A DNA stretch of 64,000 nucleotides, from assembly GCF_029946505.1 (NCBI RefSeq), contig NZ_JARZHG010000005.1, positions 62,001 through 126,000 of the forward strand. The letters are read 5' to 3'. This stretch comes from Polyangium sp. y55x31. GTDB lineage: Bacteria; Myxococcota_A; Polyangia; Polyangiales; Polyangiaceae. Of the stretch, positions 9,131 to 18,108 are shown in pieces. Each line of letters opens with the position of its first letter. The stretch's first letter is position 1. The notes beneath the pieces are model-generated. The model ran no database searches and was not told the origin of the DNA. It saw only the letters and a list, made by a program, of their open reading frames with translations. Position numbers and translations under genes: made by a program.

Positions 9131-9475
9131 ATGGACTCCTCGCTCCAGAATGACCCCGACATCGCGGCGCTCGAGCAAGCGGCCGCGGCTCAGCGCAGGA
9201 AGAAGCTCCTCATCATCGGCGGCGTGCTCCTGATCATCCCGCTCTACTGGGCCATGGGTTTTTCGAGCGTGCGCGCCTCTCTCGCGGAGGAGGGCTACAC
9301 CGACCTCAAGGTCTCGCCGTCGGGTCCGTTCGACTGGACGTTCGAGGGGAAAAAGGGCGCCTCGACCTGCAGCGGCCACGTCACCCGCCTGCCGTTCTCC
9401 ACCTCGAAAACCACCTTCTGTTATTCGATCGACGCCTCGGGGCGCGCGAGCGGGTCGCTCGGCACGAGCCATTGA
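9131..9475 (+). CDS. small single-pass membrane protein, unknown function
   Basis: About 114 residues. A short acidic then Ala/Arg/Lys-rich N-terminus precedes one transmembrane helix (KLLIIGGVLLIIPLYWAMGF, residues 24-43). An exported domain of about 70 residues follows, with two Cys (STCSGH and TTFCYS) that could form a disulfide. The family is not recognised. ATG 9131 is my choice; GTG 9116 and TTG 9092 are in-frame alternatives and none has a convincing ribosome binding site. It sits between the PAS-STAS pair and an oxidoreductase, all on the plus strand. Confidence 0.55.
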   Translation: MDSSLQNDPDIAALEQAAAAQRRKKLLIIGGVLLIIPLYWAMGFSSVRASLAEEGYTDLKVSPSGPFDWTFEGKKGASTCSGHVTRLPFSTSKTTFCYSIDASGRASGSLGTSH

Positions 9476-9491
9476 CGCGGGGTGCGAGTCG

Positions 9492-10445
9492 ATGATCGTC
9501 GCGACGTCCCGTTCGTCCCGCGAACCTTTGCATATCGTCGAGCTCCCCTCGCGATCGCTCCGCCCTGACGAGCTGCGCGTCCGCGTCCGGTCCATCGGCG
9601 TCAACCCAGTCGACTGGAAAATGCGCGAGGGGGGCCCGCTCGGCATGGCCCAGCGAATCATCGGTCCGTCCGGGCCGCTCGTCGTCGGCATCGATTTCGC
9701 CGGCGAGGTCGTCGAGGTCGGCAGCGCCGTCGAGAGGCCGAAGCTCGGCGATCGCGTCGTCGGTGGCACCGATTTCTCCCGCAACCAGCGCGGCAGTTAT
9801 GCCGACGAGGTCATCGTCCGCGCCGACCAATGCGCCGAGCTGCCGGCGTCGGTCTCGTTCGACGACGCCGCGTGCCTCCCGGTCGCCGGCGTGACGGCGT
9901 GGCGCTGGCTGAAGGAGGCCGATATCCCCTCGAAGTCGGGCGCTCGCGTGCTCGTGCTCGGCGGCTCGGGTGGCGTCGGGCTTTTCGCTTTGCAGCTCGC
10001 CCGCTCGTATGGAGCGACCGTGGCCGCGGTGTGCTCGGCGCGGAACGTGCCGCTCGTCACGCGGCTCGGCGCCACGGCCATCGATTACAACGCGGGCGAC
10101 CCGCTCGAAGCCGCCGCGAGCCTCGGCCCCTTCGATCTCGTGCTCAATGCCATGGGCTCGGCGGTGTACCCGTCGTCCGCGTGCCGGAAGCTCTTGAGCG
10201 CGACGGGCTTGCTCGGGCTCGTGGTCGTTCGGCCCGCGGATTACCCTTCGCTCTTGCTCTCGGGCCGAACGAAGACGCTCCTCGGCAAACCCACGCGCGC
10301 CGCCCTCGAACCACTCGTCGCGGCGCTCGCGAAGGGCGACATCGAGGCCATCATCGAGGCGAAATTCCCGCTCGCGCAGGCCGAGGAGGCGCATACCCGG
10401 TCACGCGCCGGCAAGGTCGTCGGCAAGCTCCTGCTCGTCCCCTGA
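9492..10445 (+). CDS. zinc-independent MDR / quinone-oxidoreductase-like NAD(P)H dehydrogenase
   Basis: A 317-residue medium-chain dehydrogenase/reductase. The N-terminal GroES-like domain has VGIDFAGEVVEVG (residues 65-77) and KLGDRVVGG. The Rossmann domain has VLVLGGSGGVGLFALQLA (residues 153-170), where the quinone oxidoreductase family has the AxxGGVG fingerprint. The structural-zinc Cys cluster of classical alcohol dehydrogenases is absent, as in the quinone oxidoreductase/zeta-crystallin branch. By family it reduces quinones or enones with NADPH in the cytosol. It begins 17 bp after the small membrane protein gene and ends 7 bp from a convergent gene. Confidence 0.86.
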   Translation: MIVATSRSSREPLHIVELPSRSLRPDELRVRVRSIGVNPVDWKMREGGPLGMAQRIIGPSGPLVVGIDFAGEVVEVGSAVERPKLGDRVVGGTDFSRNQRGSYADEVIVRADQCAELPASVSFDDAACLPVAGVTAWRWLKEADIPSKSGARVLVLGGSGGVGLFALQLARSYGATVAAVCSARNVPLVTRLGATAIDYNAGDPLEAAASLGPFDLVLNAMGSAVYPSSACRKLLSATGLLGLVVVRPADYPSLLLSGRTKTLLGKPTRAALEPLVAALAKGDIEAIIEAKFPLAQAEEAHTRSRAGKVVGKLLLVP

Positions 10446-10452
10446 GCCGATT

Positions 10453-11328
10453 TCAGGATTCTGGTTCGTCCTTTTGTAACAATGCGCTGAGGTGCGCGAC
10501 CTGCCAGGCGTATTCCTCGCGGCGAGCCTGCTCGGCCCGTGCGCGGGCCGCTGCGGAATCGTTTGGCGTGGAACGGGGCGTCCAGAGGGAGCGCAACCAC
10601 GACGTGAAGCCGCCGGGCGCCGTTTCGTCGGTCATCGAGGCCGCCGCGTCCTCGGCGGCGCGGCTCGAGGCGAGGCGCGACACCTCCAGGGCGGCGCGGC
10701 TCGCCGCTGCTTGTCGTCGCCGAACCAGCCGGGCTGCGATGGCGCCCGAATCCAGTTCGGATTTCGCGGACCACGCCCCCGGCCCCCGTGCCGCGGCCGC
10801 TTGCATTGCGGCGTCGAGCTCGACGTCGGTCCAAGTTTCCTCGGCCTTCCATTCGCGCTCCGCGTCGGCATCGGCCGTGGCCATCTCGGCGGCCGTCTCC
10901 GCGACGATCGCCGCCGCCTCGGCCGCGGCTGCCGGCGCGCGCGCTTCCCACGCCTCGACGGCCCTGCGCGCCTCCGCGCCCACGTCTGCGAGGACCCGCG
11001 CCGGGGACAGATTCCGCGCCAGCATGGCGTCGGCCATGGCGATGCTGCCGAAAGGACCGCCGGGGGAAGGTTTGTCCTTTTCCGGCGCCGGTTTCCACGG
11101 CCATCGCTCATCGAGCCATTGCCGTACCCGCCGGAGCGCCTCCAAGCTCGCCGCCTCCGGCTCGCGCCGCGCTTCCCGCTCCTTCTCCAGGGCCCGTTCG
11201 GCGCAATCGAAGGCAAAACGGAGCAGCATGGATGCTGGAATGCCCCCCGCGCCGACGGCCCGCGCGAGGCGCTCCTCCGCCGCGATCGAGCCATCGGCGA
11301 GCAATTCGAGTGCGCCTTTGGAGTTCAA
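10453..11328 (-). CDS. Ala/Glu-rich hypothetical protein
   Basis: About 291 residues dominated by Ala, Glu and Arg and predicted mostly helical. It has no signal peptide, transmembrane segment or recognised motif. A Trp-rich patch (LDERWPWKP) and a C-terminal charged helix (RARAEQARREEYAWQ) are the only notable parts. The open frame extends into the upstream lipoprotein gene, whose TGA is at 11333-11335. TTG 11328 falls 5 nt after that stop and is the start I prefer; GTG or ATG candidates exist only well inside either gene. The pair looks translationally coupled. Confidence 0.55.
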   Translation of the reverse strand: MNSKGALELLADGSIAAEERLARAVGAGGIPASMLLRFAFDCAERALEKEREARREPEAASLEALRRVRQWLDERWPWKPAPEKDKPSPGGPFGSIAMADAMLARNLSPARVLADVGAEARRAVEAWEARAPAAAAEAAAIVAETAAEMATADADAEREWKAEETWTDVELDAAMQAAAARGPGAWSAKSELDSGAIAARLVRRRQAAASRAALEVSRLASSRAAEDAAASMTDETAPGGFTSWLRSLWTPRSTPNDSAAARARAEQARREEYAWQVAHLSALLQKDEPES

Positions 11329-11332
11329 GGGA

Positions 11333-11953
11333 TCAGTTACAATGGTCCGGCGGCAGGGGATCGGGGGCGCTGCTCGGGGCGAACGGATACCACACGACGG
11401 CAACGGTGTTCACGCGGCCGGAGCCGCACATCAAGGTCACGTCGAGAAACAGGTTCTTCTCGTAGTGCTTGCAGGTCGTGTACCCACCCACGGAATCGGT
11501 GAAATCGAGCGCCGCGGCGGCCTCCTCGCAGGTTTGTCCCCAGATGGACAGCGGTCCGTTCGCGTGCTGCTTCACCCAGTCCGCCGCGCCCAGATGGATG
11601 TCGATCATCAGCCCGCCGGAGGGCATGATCGACACCGTGGGACCGTTCTTGTATCGAATCGTGTCTTTCTCCCGTTCTCCCTTGCCCCAGGCCGCCTCGA
11701 CGTCGTCGAGCGTGGCTCCGGCGCGCACGCCTGCAATGGAGAGGAAATCGCGAAACCCGAAGACCTTCGGCGTGGGCGCAGGGGGCGGAGGCGGCGGTTC
11801 GGCCGAGGGCGCCTCGGCGTCCTTCTGTTCCTGCGCAGCCTTCGCGGTCGCGGGCGGCGGCACCGAAGCAACCTCGGGCGGCGGGGGAGCGCTCGCGCAG
11901 CCGAGAGCGCAGAGCGTCAGCAAGGCGGGTACGGATCGTATCGAGGGACTCAC
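11333..11953 (-). CDS. lipoprotein of unknown function
   Basis: A 206-residue protein starting at GTG with AGGAGA just upstream. A signal peptide with lipobox LCALGC is followed by a Pro/Ala-rich spacer (PPPPPPAPTP) and a globular domain of about 140 residues. That domain contains FLSIAGVRAGATLDDVEAAWG, similar in style to small outer-membrane assembly (SmpA-like) folds, and conserved-looking Cys (GQTCEEA, YTTCKHYE, LMCGSG, DHCN). It is probably anchored in the inner leaflet of the outer membrane. It heads a two-gene unit with the Ala-rich protein. Confidence 0.68.
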   Translation of the reverse strand: MSPSIRSVPALLTLCALGCASAPPPPEVASVPPPATAKAAQEQKDAEAPSAEPPPPPPAPTPKVFGFRDFLSIAGVRAGATLDDVEAAWGKGEREKDTIRYKNGPTVSIMPSGGLMIDIHLGAADWVKQHANGPLSIWGQTCEEAAAALDFTDSVGGYTTCKHYEKNLFLDVTLMCGSGRVNTVAVVWYPFAPSSAPDPLPPDHCN

Positions 11954-12038
11954 GCGTTCTCCTGCCGGCAGGCGATGCAGTGTTCCACGAGCTCACGTGT
12001 CCCTGCAAGACCCACGCGGGTCGTGATACGAACGGTGC

Positions 12039-12857
12039 ATGAAGCCTCGTCGCGGGGATGTCCCTTCGCCGGCCGAGATCGTCTTTTCCATCATGGAGCG
12101 TCGGGACACGGGCGGCAGGGAGGGCCAAAAGGGCAAGAAGAACGCCGATTTCCGGGAGGTGTTTCGCGAGGACGTCGAGGCCTGGGAGCATCTCGCGTTG
12201 CGGCCGGACGGGTCGATCGTGCAGACGCAGCAAATGAACCGCAAGCCGTTCGGCTCGATCTTCTCGCTCGTCTCGTTCGAGCCGGTGGAAGAGATCGTCG
12301 GTACCTATCGAATCCTCGATCCCGACGAGGCCCGGCGCACGTGGAAGGCCGCCACGTGGTTCGACGTCGAATACCCGTGCCCCTGGGTCGGTGAGGTGCT
12401 CGGGTATTGCGGCGTCACGCTCGCCCCCACCGCGCAGGCCACGCGTGATGCGCCTCCGAGCATCGACCGCACTTTCTTCCTGAGCCCGTTCGTACACGCC
12501 GCCCGGGGGATCCTCGCGCGACCCGAAGGTGAATGGCGGCACCTCGTGATCGAGTACCACTATGGGGTCGAGAACATCGCCAGCAAGTACGGTTTTTCGG
12601 ACGGGGACCTGTTCCTCACGCGGGACTACGGCTCGTATCTGCAAGCGATCATCGACGACGCGAACGAGAAGATCCGCGCGGCCGGCGCCGAAGGCGAGGT
12701 GTATTTCTGCGGGACGAGCCACAACCCCGTACGGCTCGGGGACGAGCTGAAAAAAGACGGCGAGCCCGTCGATGTTTGGCAGTTGTTCGGGGATGACGAC
12801 GAGATCTCGTTCTGGGGATACGACTGGGATGCCCTGAAAGACCCGCGTTTTCTTTAG
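12039..12857 (+). CDS. hypothetical protein
   Basis: A 272-residue soluble protein with no signal peptide or transmembrane helix. It has an unusual number of aromatic residues (EYPCPWVGEVLGYCGV, SFWGYDWDALKD). Acidic and hydrophobic segments alternate as in a globular alpha/beta protein. I do not recognise a family. It is divergent from the lipoprotein gene (85 bp apart) and its TAG overlaps the TAA of the convergent DUF255 gene by 3 nt. Confidence 0.72.
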   Translation: MKPRRGDVPSPAEIVFSIMERRDTGGREGQKGKKNADFREVFREDVEAWEHLALRPDGSIVQTQQMNRKPFGSIFSLVSFEPVEEIVGTYRILDPDEARRTWKAATWFDVEYPCPWVGEVLGYCGVTLAPTAQATRDAPPSIDRTFFLSPFVHAARGILARPEGEWRHLVIEYHYGVENIASKYGFSDGDLFLTRDYGSYLQAIIDDANEKIRAAGAEGEVYFCGTSHNPVRLGDELKKDGEPVDVWQLFGDDDEISFWGYDWDALKDPRFL

Positions 12858-14497
12858 CGCGCACCCGGCCAAGGAAAAACGCCCGCCTCGTCGAGCGCGA
12901 GCAAAAACTCCCCGACCATCCGGCCCTGCTCCGCCACGCCGCGCGGGCTCCCGATGGCTACGAGCGTCCTCTTTGCGCGCGTGAAAAACGCTTGATCGCC
13001 CGTGATCCGGCCGAGGGCTGCGAGGAAACGCGCAGCCTGCGTGTTGCTCACGAACGGCCGCTCGCGCCGCGCGAAGACGCCGACCGCGGAAGGATCCTTC
13101 GTGTGCGCGAAATACGCCCCCGTCGCCTCGTCGAGGAGCGTCTTCTCCATGGTCTCCGCGATCCGGAGCGCCGCGTCGCGGTACGTTGCGTTTTGCGTGA
13201 CCTCGAAGAGCCGCACGAGCGCCCGGCCAAACCCGGCGGCGTCCGCGAGGTAATGAACCGGCGAACGGTTCTTCGCGTCGTGCTCGACCGCGCCGTCCGT
13301 CCCCACGTGGCTCGCCATCACCAGGGTCGCAGCCCGCTCCGCTCGAGAGAGCGCATCCTTGTCGCCCGACGCCTCGAACAGGCCGCACATCGCTGCGATC
13401 GCGAGCCCATTCTCGTACGCATACACGTGATCGTCGATCCGCGGGACCCCGAGCTTGCGCCGCCCTGCGTCGTCGAGACGATAATACACCTCCCCGTCGA
13501 TGAATGGTTTTCCCTCCTCGTGCGCGCCCACGTCCGCGTCCTGGCTCACGAGGAAAGCGCCCGCGGCATTCGACAGGAAGGTCGAGAGGTACCGCGCGAT
13601 CCCGCGGGCGTCCTCCAGCAGATCCTTGCGGCCCGTGGCCTTGTGCGCGGCGGCGTAGGCTTCGAGGTTCGCCGCCTGGTACGGCATCAATTTCTCGTAA
13701 TGGGGCTCGGTCCAGGTCGATCCCGCCGAATACTGGTAAATGCCGCCCCAGACCGGATCGAGGATCGCGCGCTGCTTCTCCAGCGTGAACAGCGCGCGCC
13801 GGAGCGCGAGCGCGTCCCCGTGCGACGCGCGCCGAAGCTCGAAGAGCACGTTCGCGCCGAGCGGAGACTTCTGGAAATCGCCCCAGCTCCCCTGTTCTCG
13901 GTCGAAATAACGGTCCATGTCGATCGAGACACGCGCGGCGATCCACGGCAACGCCTCGGGCGCGGGGACGATCCGCGCCGGATCCGGCGCCTTCTCCCCG
14001 GCCTTCTCCTCCGCCTGGGTGATTGCTTCGAGGATGGGCAAGAGCTCGTCCGGGGGCAGATATCCGCGATATTTCCCGATCTCCTCGGCGTCGGGCGAGA
14101 GCAGGATCGTCGCGGGCCATCCCCAGTCGGCGTATCGTTCGCCGATGTCCGGGCGCTCGTCGATGTCCACGCGAATGGCGACGAATTTCTCGTGGAGGAG
14201 GCGGCCCACGCGTTCGTCGAGGTACGTCGTCTCGTCCATCACGTGGCACCAGTGGCACCACGAGGCCGCGCCGTCGAGGAGAATGAATTTCCGCTCGGCG
14301 CGGGCGCGCGCGAACGTCTCCGGCGAGAACGATTGCCACGTGAAGAGCTGCTTCTTCTCCTTCGCCCGCGCGAGCGCGAGGTTCACCGCGTCGGGCGTCC
14401 CCTCGCGTACGAGCCCACGCGGAGCGACGGAGCGCGCTTGGGGCGCGGCGCTGCAACCGAGGACGAGCACGACGGCGAGAAGCAAACGACTCCGCAT
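12854..14497 (-). CDS. DUF255/YyaL-type thioredoxin-domain lipoprotein
   Basis: A 547-residue protein, shorter than the usual 650-700 of the YyaL/SPATA20 family. Signal peptide MRSRLLLAVVLVLGC ends in a lipobox (LVLGC), so it is exported and lipid-anchored, unlike typical cytosolic YyaL. Next comes the DUF255 thioredoxin fold with GAASWCHWCHVMDE, whose CxxC-type motif is the hallmark of the family, and DWGWPATILL. A long (alpha/alpha)-barrel-like domain of the N-acylglucosamine epimerase class follows. The molecular role of the family is unknown. The cupin gene lies 47 bp upstream on the same strand. Confidence 0.85.
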   Translation of the reverse strand: MRSRLLLAVVLVLGCSAAPQARSVAPRGLVREGTPDAVNLALARAKEKKQLFTWQSFSPETFARARAERKFILLDGAASWCHWCHVMDETTYLDERVGRLLHEKFVAIRVDIDERPDIGERYADWGWPATILLSPDAEEIGKYRGYLPPDELLPILEAITQAEEKAGEKAPDPARIVPAPEALPWIAARVSIDMDRYFDREQGSWGDFQKSPLGANVLFELRRASHGDALALRRALFTLEKQRAILDPVWGGIYQYSAGSTWTEPHYEKLMPYQAANLEAYAAAHKATGRKDLLEDARGIARYLSTFLSNAAGAFLVSQDADVGAHEEGKPFIDGEVYYRLDDAGRRKLGVPRIDDHVYAYENGLAIAAMCGLFEASGDKDALSRAERAATLVMASHVGTDGAVEHDAKNRSPVHYLADAAGFGRALVRLFEVTQNATYRDAALRIAETMEKTLLDEATGAYFAHTKDPSAVGVFARRERPFVSNTQAARFLAALGRITGDQAFFTRAKRTLVAIGSPRGVAEQGRMVGEFLLALDEAGVFPWPGAR

Positions 14498-14544
14498 CAC
14501 GCCCCACGTACGCGCGGCCTCGCGCCGCGGATCCGCCGGATCTC

Positions 14545-14919
14545 TCACGGATCGCCGGTGGGCTGAATGGCCGTCGTCTCGACCATGAGCATGACGGTCC
14601 GCCCCGGCGCCCTCGGCCGATGCATCACCCCCTTCGTGATCGTCACGCCCTGCTGCGGCCCGAGCTCGATCGTCCGGTCCTCCAGATCGATGAGCAGCTT
14701 GCCTTCGAGGACGAAAAAAAACTCGTCGTCGTCGTCGTGCTTGTGCCAGTGGAAATCGCCTTCCACGACCCCGAGCCGCACCACGCTGCCATTGACCTGC
14801 GTGAGCGTCCGGTTTTGCCACGTCTCGGTGCACGCGGCGACGACCGAGGGGATGTCGATACGCTCGAGGTGCTGAAACTTCACGTCGAGGTCGATGTTGT
14901 ATTTGTCGCGGTCGGTCAT
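14545..14919 (-). CDS. small cupin-domain protein
   Basis: A 124-residue single cupin. The first metal motif is GDFHWHKHDDDDEFFFVLEG and the second is ITKGVMHRPRAPG, giving the His/Glu set that usually binds a divalent metal. This protein is cytosolic and small, like mannose-6-phosphate-isomerase-like cupins. ATG 14919 is preceded by AGAGGA; the longer open frame lacks a site. It probably heads an operon with the DUF255 gene. Function (sensor, isomerase or dioxygenase) cannot be assigned. Confidence 0.82.
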   Translation of the reverse strand: MTDRDKYNIDLDVKFQHLERIDIPSVVAACTETWQNRTLTQVNGSVVRLGVVEGDFHWHKHDDDDEFFFVLEGKLLIDLEDRTIELGPQQGVTITKGVMHRPRAPGRTVMLMVETTAIQPTGDP

Positions 14920-15098
14920 GCGAGTCCTCTCTGGGCGCGATGCTACCGTCGCTCGTGGGGCTCCGCCAGCACGCGCCGTCCACGGTCGCGGCCCTCGCGC
15001 GTACCGGTTGCAGCCCATCACTTCAAGGAGTAACGTCGGGCAGGCGAGTGAAGACGGCCCCCCCGAGTCGCAGACGGTTCCCCAGGGGATCCCGCGCC

Positions 15099-15446
15099 AT
15101 GCGGATCCTCCTCGTGGCCATCCGTCTGTTCGTGGCCCTCACCGCCTTCCAGATGACCGGGCTGCCGCACTTCGCCGTGGACGCGGTCGCCGCCATCCAG
15201 GACGCCGATACCCCGGTCCACCGGGACGACGACTGTCCAAACGAGAAGGACGGTCGCGAGTGCCCTCCGGGCTGCCCCGACTGCCACTGCGCGCACCTGA
15301 TGGGCGCGCTGCCGCTGCTCGTATCGCCTTACCTGCTGGAGCTCCCGAGCGGCGCGGAGATCACGCTCGCGCCGTACGAAGCGACCGCACCCCCACGGCC
15401 CGACCCCTCCGCCGTCTATCGACCTCCCAGACAGGCCCGCGCCTGA
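15099..15446 (+). CDS. exported Cys/His-rich small protein at head of metal-efflux operon
   Basis: A 115-residue protein with a hydrophobic N-terminal segment (ILLVAIRLFVALTAF), probably a signal peptide. A compact Cys/His cluster follows (DDDCPNEKDGRECPPGC, then PDCHCAHL: five Cys and two His within about 25 residues), then a Pro-rich tail. AGGGG precedes ATG 15099. It lies 125 bp upstream of a complete heavy-metal RND system in the same direction. I infer that it binds metal in the periplasm, as a buffer or as a feeder to the efflux pump. The family is not recognised and the function is inference from context. Confidence 0.6.
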   Translation: MRILLVAIRLFVALTAFQMTGLPHFAVDAVAAIQDADTPVHRDDDCPNEKDGRECPPGCPDCHCAHLMGALPLLVSPYLLELPSGAEITLAPYEATAPPRPDPSAVYRPPRQARA

Positions 15447-15571
15447 TCGAGTGAACCCGTAAACGCGGGGTGGCCGTGCGCGCCTGCCTTTCGAGGCATG
15501 CCGCCTGCCCACCCTTGTCCCGGGAACCGCTCCGCGCGCCGTCTTGCGCGCGTGGCGGAGGAGTTTGGGTC

Positions 15572-16858
15572 GTGAAACGGACGCGCTTCATCGCGGTGGC
15601 CGCCGTGGCCATCGCCTGTTTGTCTCATTCCGTGAAAGCACGCGCGGGCTCGTCGGCATGCTCGACGACCATCAACCGCGGCAATCTGATTCGGTGCGCG
15701 CTCGAGGCGAGCCTCACCTCGAAGGCCGAGCGCCAGGGCCTCGAAGCGGCGAAGGGCCGGCAAGAAGCCGCGAGCCCGGTTTTGCCCTCGAATCCCGTGC
15801 TGGCGTTGTCGGGCGCGCGGCGCGAGGCCGCCGGTCAGGGGCCCGTCATCAACTGGTACGCCACGCTCTCGCAAGAGATCGAAATCGCAGGGCAGCGCGG
15901 AGCGAGAAAACGCGCCGCGGACGCCGAGCGAGAAGCGCAGGAGAAGGCGGTCGCGATGACGGATCGCGAGGTCGCCGCCGCGGCATGGCGGGCCTATTTC
16001 GAGGCGCTCGCCGCCCGCGAGGAGGTGCGCCTCGGCGAGCAGCTCGAAGCGCTCACGGGGAAGGTGGCGGTCGCGACGCGCGCCGCAGCGGACAAGGGCC
16101 TCGTGTCCGGGATCGACGCGGACGTGGCGGACATCGCGCACGCGCGCGTCGTCCAGGAGCGGATCGGCGCGGTTCGACGCGAGCAACAGGCGAAGGCCGC
16201 GCTCCTCTCCTCGATGGGCTTCGAGCCGCGGCGCGAGCTGTCCATCGAGGGCGAGCTCGTACCGATCGCCGGGGTCGAGGCGTTCGCGGCGAAGCAAGAC
16301 CCGCGCGTCGTCGACGAGCGACCCGAGATCCAGGCCCTCGAAGCCTCGGGGCGCGCCTACGAGGCGCGGGCGTCCATGTACCGGCGCGCTCGCGTCCCGA
16401 ACGCGACGCTCTCGGTGTTCGTGCAGAACGACGGCTTCAACGAGCGCGTGTTCGGCGTCGGCCTGTCCATGCCGATCCCGCTGCCGCAGCCCGTGGGCCG
16501 CACCTACGCGGGCGAGATCGCCGAGTCCGAGGCGCTGTCGAGGCGCTCGCAGACCGAAGCGGATCGAACACGCCGCGAGCTCCGTCTCGACCTTGCGAAC
16601 GCTCTCTCGGCGTACGCCTCCCTGCGCGCGCAAAGCGAGCTCTACACCGCCGATCGCCTCGGCCGCGCCGAGCAGAGCCTCCGCGCGATCGCGTCGGAGA
16701 TCGAGGCCGGCCGCCTCGGGACGCGCGACGCCATCGTCTCCCAGCAAGCCCTCGTGGACCTCTTGCGTGCGGGCTTCGAGACGCGGAAAAATCTGGCGCT
16801 CGGCTCCGTCGATCTCGCGCTGGCCTCCGGCTACCCGCTCGAGCGAGGTGCACCGTGA
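15572..16858 (+). CDS. TolC/CzcC-type outer-membrane efflux protein
   Basis: A 428-residue outer-membrane factor. A signal peptide (KRTRFIAVAAVAIACLSHSVKARA) precedes long amphipathic helices with the repeated hairpin pattern of OEP domains and beta-strand segments such as NATLSVFVQNDGFNERVFGVGLSMPIP. GTG 15572 follows GGCGGAGGAG at 15554-15563. By family it forms the trimeric channel that lets the RND pump discharge metal ions outside the cell. Its TGA overlaps the GTG of the adaptor gene (GTGA), so the two are translationally coupled. Confidence 0.88.
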   Translation: MKRTRFIAVAAVAIACLSHSVKARAGSSACSTTINRGNLIRCALEASLTSKAERQGLEAAKGRQEAASPVLPSNPVLALSGARREAAGQGPVINWYATLSQEIEIAGQRGARKRAADAEREAQEKAVAMTDREVAAAAWRAYFEALAAREEVRLGEQLEALTGKVAVATRAAADKGLVSGIDADVADIAHARVVQERIGAVRREQQAKAALLSSMGFEPRRELSIEGELVPIAGVEAFAAKQDPRVVDERPEIQALEASGRAYEARASMYRRARVPNATLSVFVQNDGFNERVFGVGLSMPIPLPQPVGRTYAGEIAESEALSRRSQTEADRTRRELRLDLANALSAYASLRAQSELYTADRLGRAEQSLRAIASEIEAGRLGTRDAIVSQQALVDLLRAGFETRKNLALGSVDLALASGYPLERGAP

Positions 16859-18108
16859 CGAGCAGAGCGTTTGTCCTGGGTCTCTCGCTGCTATTGGCCG
16901 CGTCCGGATGCGGAAAGCGCGGGCCGGAAGAGGGCCAGAAGAAGGACGACCACGCGAAGGAGGCTCCCTCGGCCGTAGCCTCCGCGCACGGATCCAAGGA
17001 AGGCGAGCACGGCGAGCACGGCGAGCAAGGCAAGCACGGCGAGCACGAGGAGCTGCCTCGACGGGTGAACCTCTCGCCCGCGGTGATCGCCGACGCCCGC
17101 ATTCGTACGACGCCGGTTCGTACGGGGACCCTGGCCATCACGATCGCATTGCCGGGCGCGATTGCTGCGGATCCGGATCGCTCGGCGCGCATTTCCTCTC
17201 CTGCGGAGGGAAAAATCGAGGAGGTACATTTCAAGGAAGGCGCGACCGTCAAAAAAGGCGACGTGCTCGCGGTGGTGCGTGTCCCCGAGCTCGGCAAGGT
17301 GCGCGGCGCGCAAGCTGCGGCGCAGGCCAAGGCCAAGGCGGCGCGCGAGAACGTGGCGCGGCTGAAGGCGCTCCTCGACAAACGGCTCACCTCCGAGCAA
17401 GCGGTCATCGATGCGGAAGCCGAGGCCAGCGCGCTCTCGGCCGAGGCCGCGGCGCTCGGCACGGAGCTCGCGGCCATGGGCGCGGGAGCTCCGCGAGGCG
17501 CGCCTTTCCTGCTCACGCTGCGCGCGCCGCTCGACGGCACGATCCTCACGCGCGACGCCGTCATCGGCCAGCCGGTGGCCGCCGAGCACGTCCTCGGCAG
17601 CATCGGAGATCTGCGTGAGGTGTGGTTTCTCGGCCGCGTCTTCGAAAAAGACCTCGGGCGGCTGCGTGTCGGAGCCGGGGCCGAGGTGGAGCTCAATGCC
17701 TACCCGACCACGCGTTTCGCGGGCTCGCTCGAATACATCAGGCAACAGATCGATCCCGTCGCCCGGACCGTGACGGCGCGGATCCACCTCCAGAACCGCG
17801 ACGACATGCTGCGCATCGGGCTCTTCGGCACGGCTTACGTGGCGACGGGCGGCGACCAGGCACGCGAGCCGCGCCTGCTCGTGCCGCGCTCGGCGGTCAC
17901 CGAGATCGGCCAGAAATCCGTGGTCTTCGTGAAGCTCGCCGAGGAAGGGGCCTTCGAGATGCACGACGTCGTGCTCGGGGACTCCGCGCTCGGCACGGTC
18001 GAAGTGCTCTCCGGCCTCGGCGAGGGCGAAGAGGTCGTCGTCGAGGGCGTCTTCACGCTGAAGAGCATCGTCCTCAAGGGCACGCTCGACGAGGAGGGAC
18101 ATCACTGA
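16855..18108 (+). CDS. heavy-metal efflux RND periplasmic adaptor (CzcB/CusB-like), His-rich
   Basis: A 417-residue membrane-fusion protein. Signal peptide and lipobox AASGC place the lipidated Cys at residue 19. A His-rich linker at about 35-65 (GSKEGEHGEHGEQGKHGEHE) is typical of proteins that bind Zn, Co, Cd or Cu. The barrel-sandwich core (ARISSPAEGKIEEVHFKEGA), alpha-hairpin and beta-barrel (PLDGTILTRDAVIGQPV) follow. It links the inner-membrane pump to the TolC-like channel and may pre-load metal. It overlaps both neighbours by a few bases. The GC-rich frame is open far upstream, but GTG 16855 begins the signal peptide. Confidence 0.9.
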   Translation: MTSRAFVLGLSLLLAASGCGKRGPEEGQKKDDHAKEAPSAVASAHGSKEGEHGEHGEQGKHGEHEELPRRVNLSPAVIADARIRTTPVRTGTLAITIALPGAIAADPDRSARISSPAEGKIEEVHFKEGATVKKGDVLAVVRVPELGKVRGAQAAAQAKAKAARENVARLKALLDKRLTSEQAVIDAEAEASALSAEAAALGTELAAMGAGAPRGAPFLLTLRAPLDGTILTRDAVIGQPVAAEHVLGSIGDLREVWFLGRVFEKDLGRLRVGAGAEVELNAYPTTRFAGSLEYIRQQIDPVARTVTARIHLQNRDDMLRIGLFGTAYVATGGDQAREPRLLVPRSAVTEIGQKSVVFVKLAEEGAFEMHDVVLGDSALGTVEVLSGLGEGEEVVVEGVFTLKSIVLKGTLDEEGHH

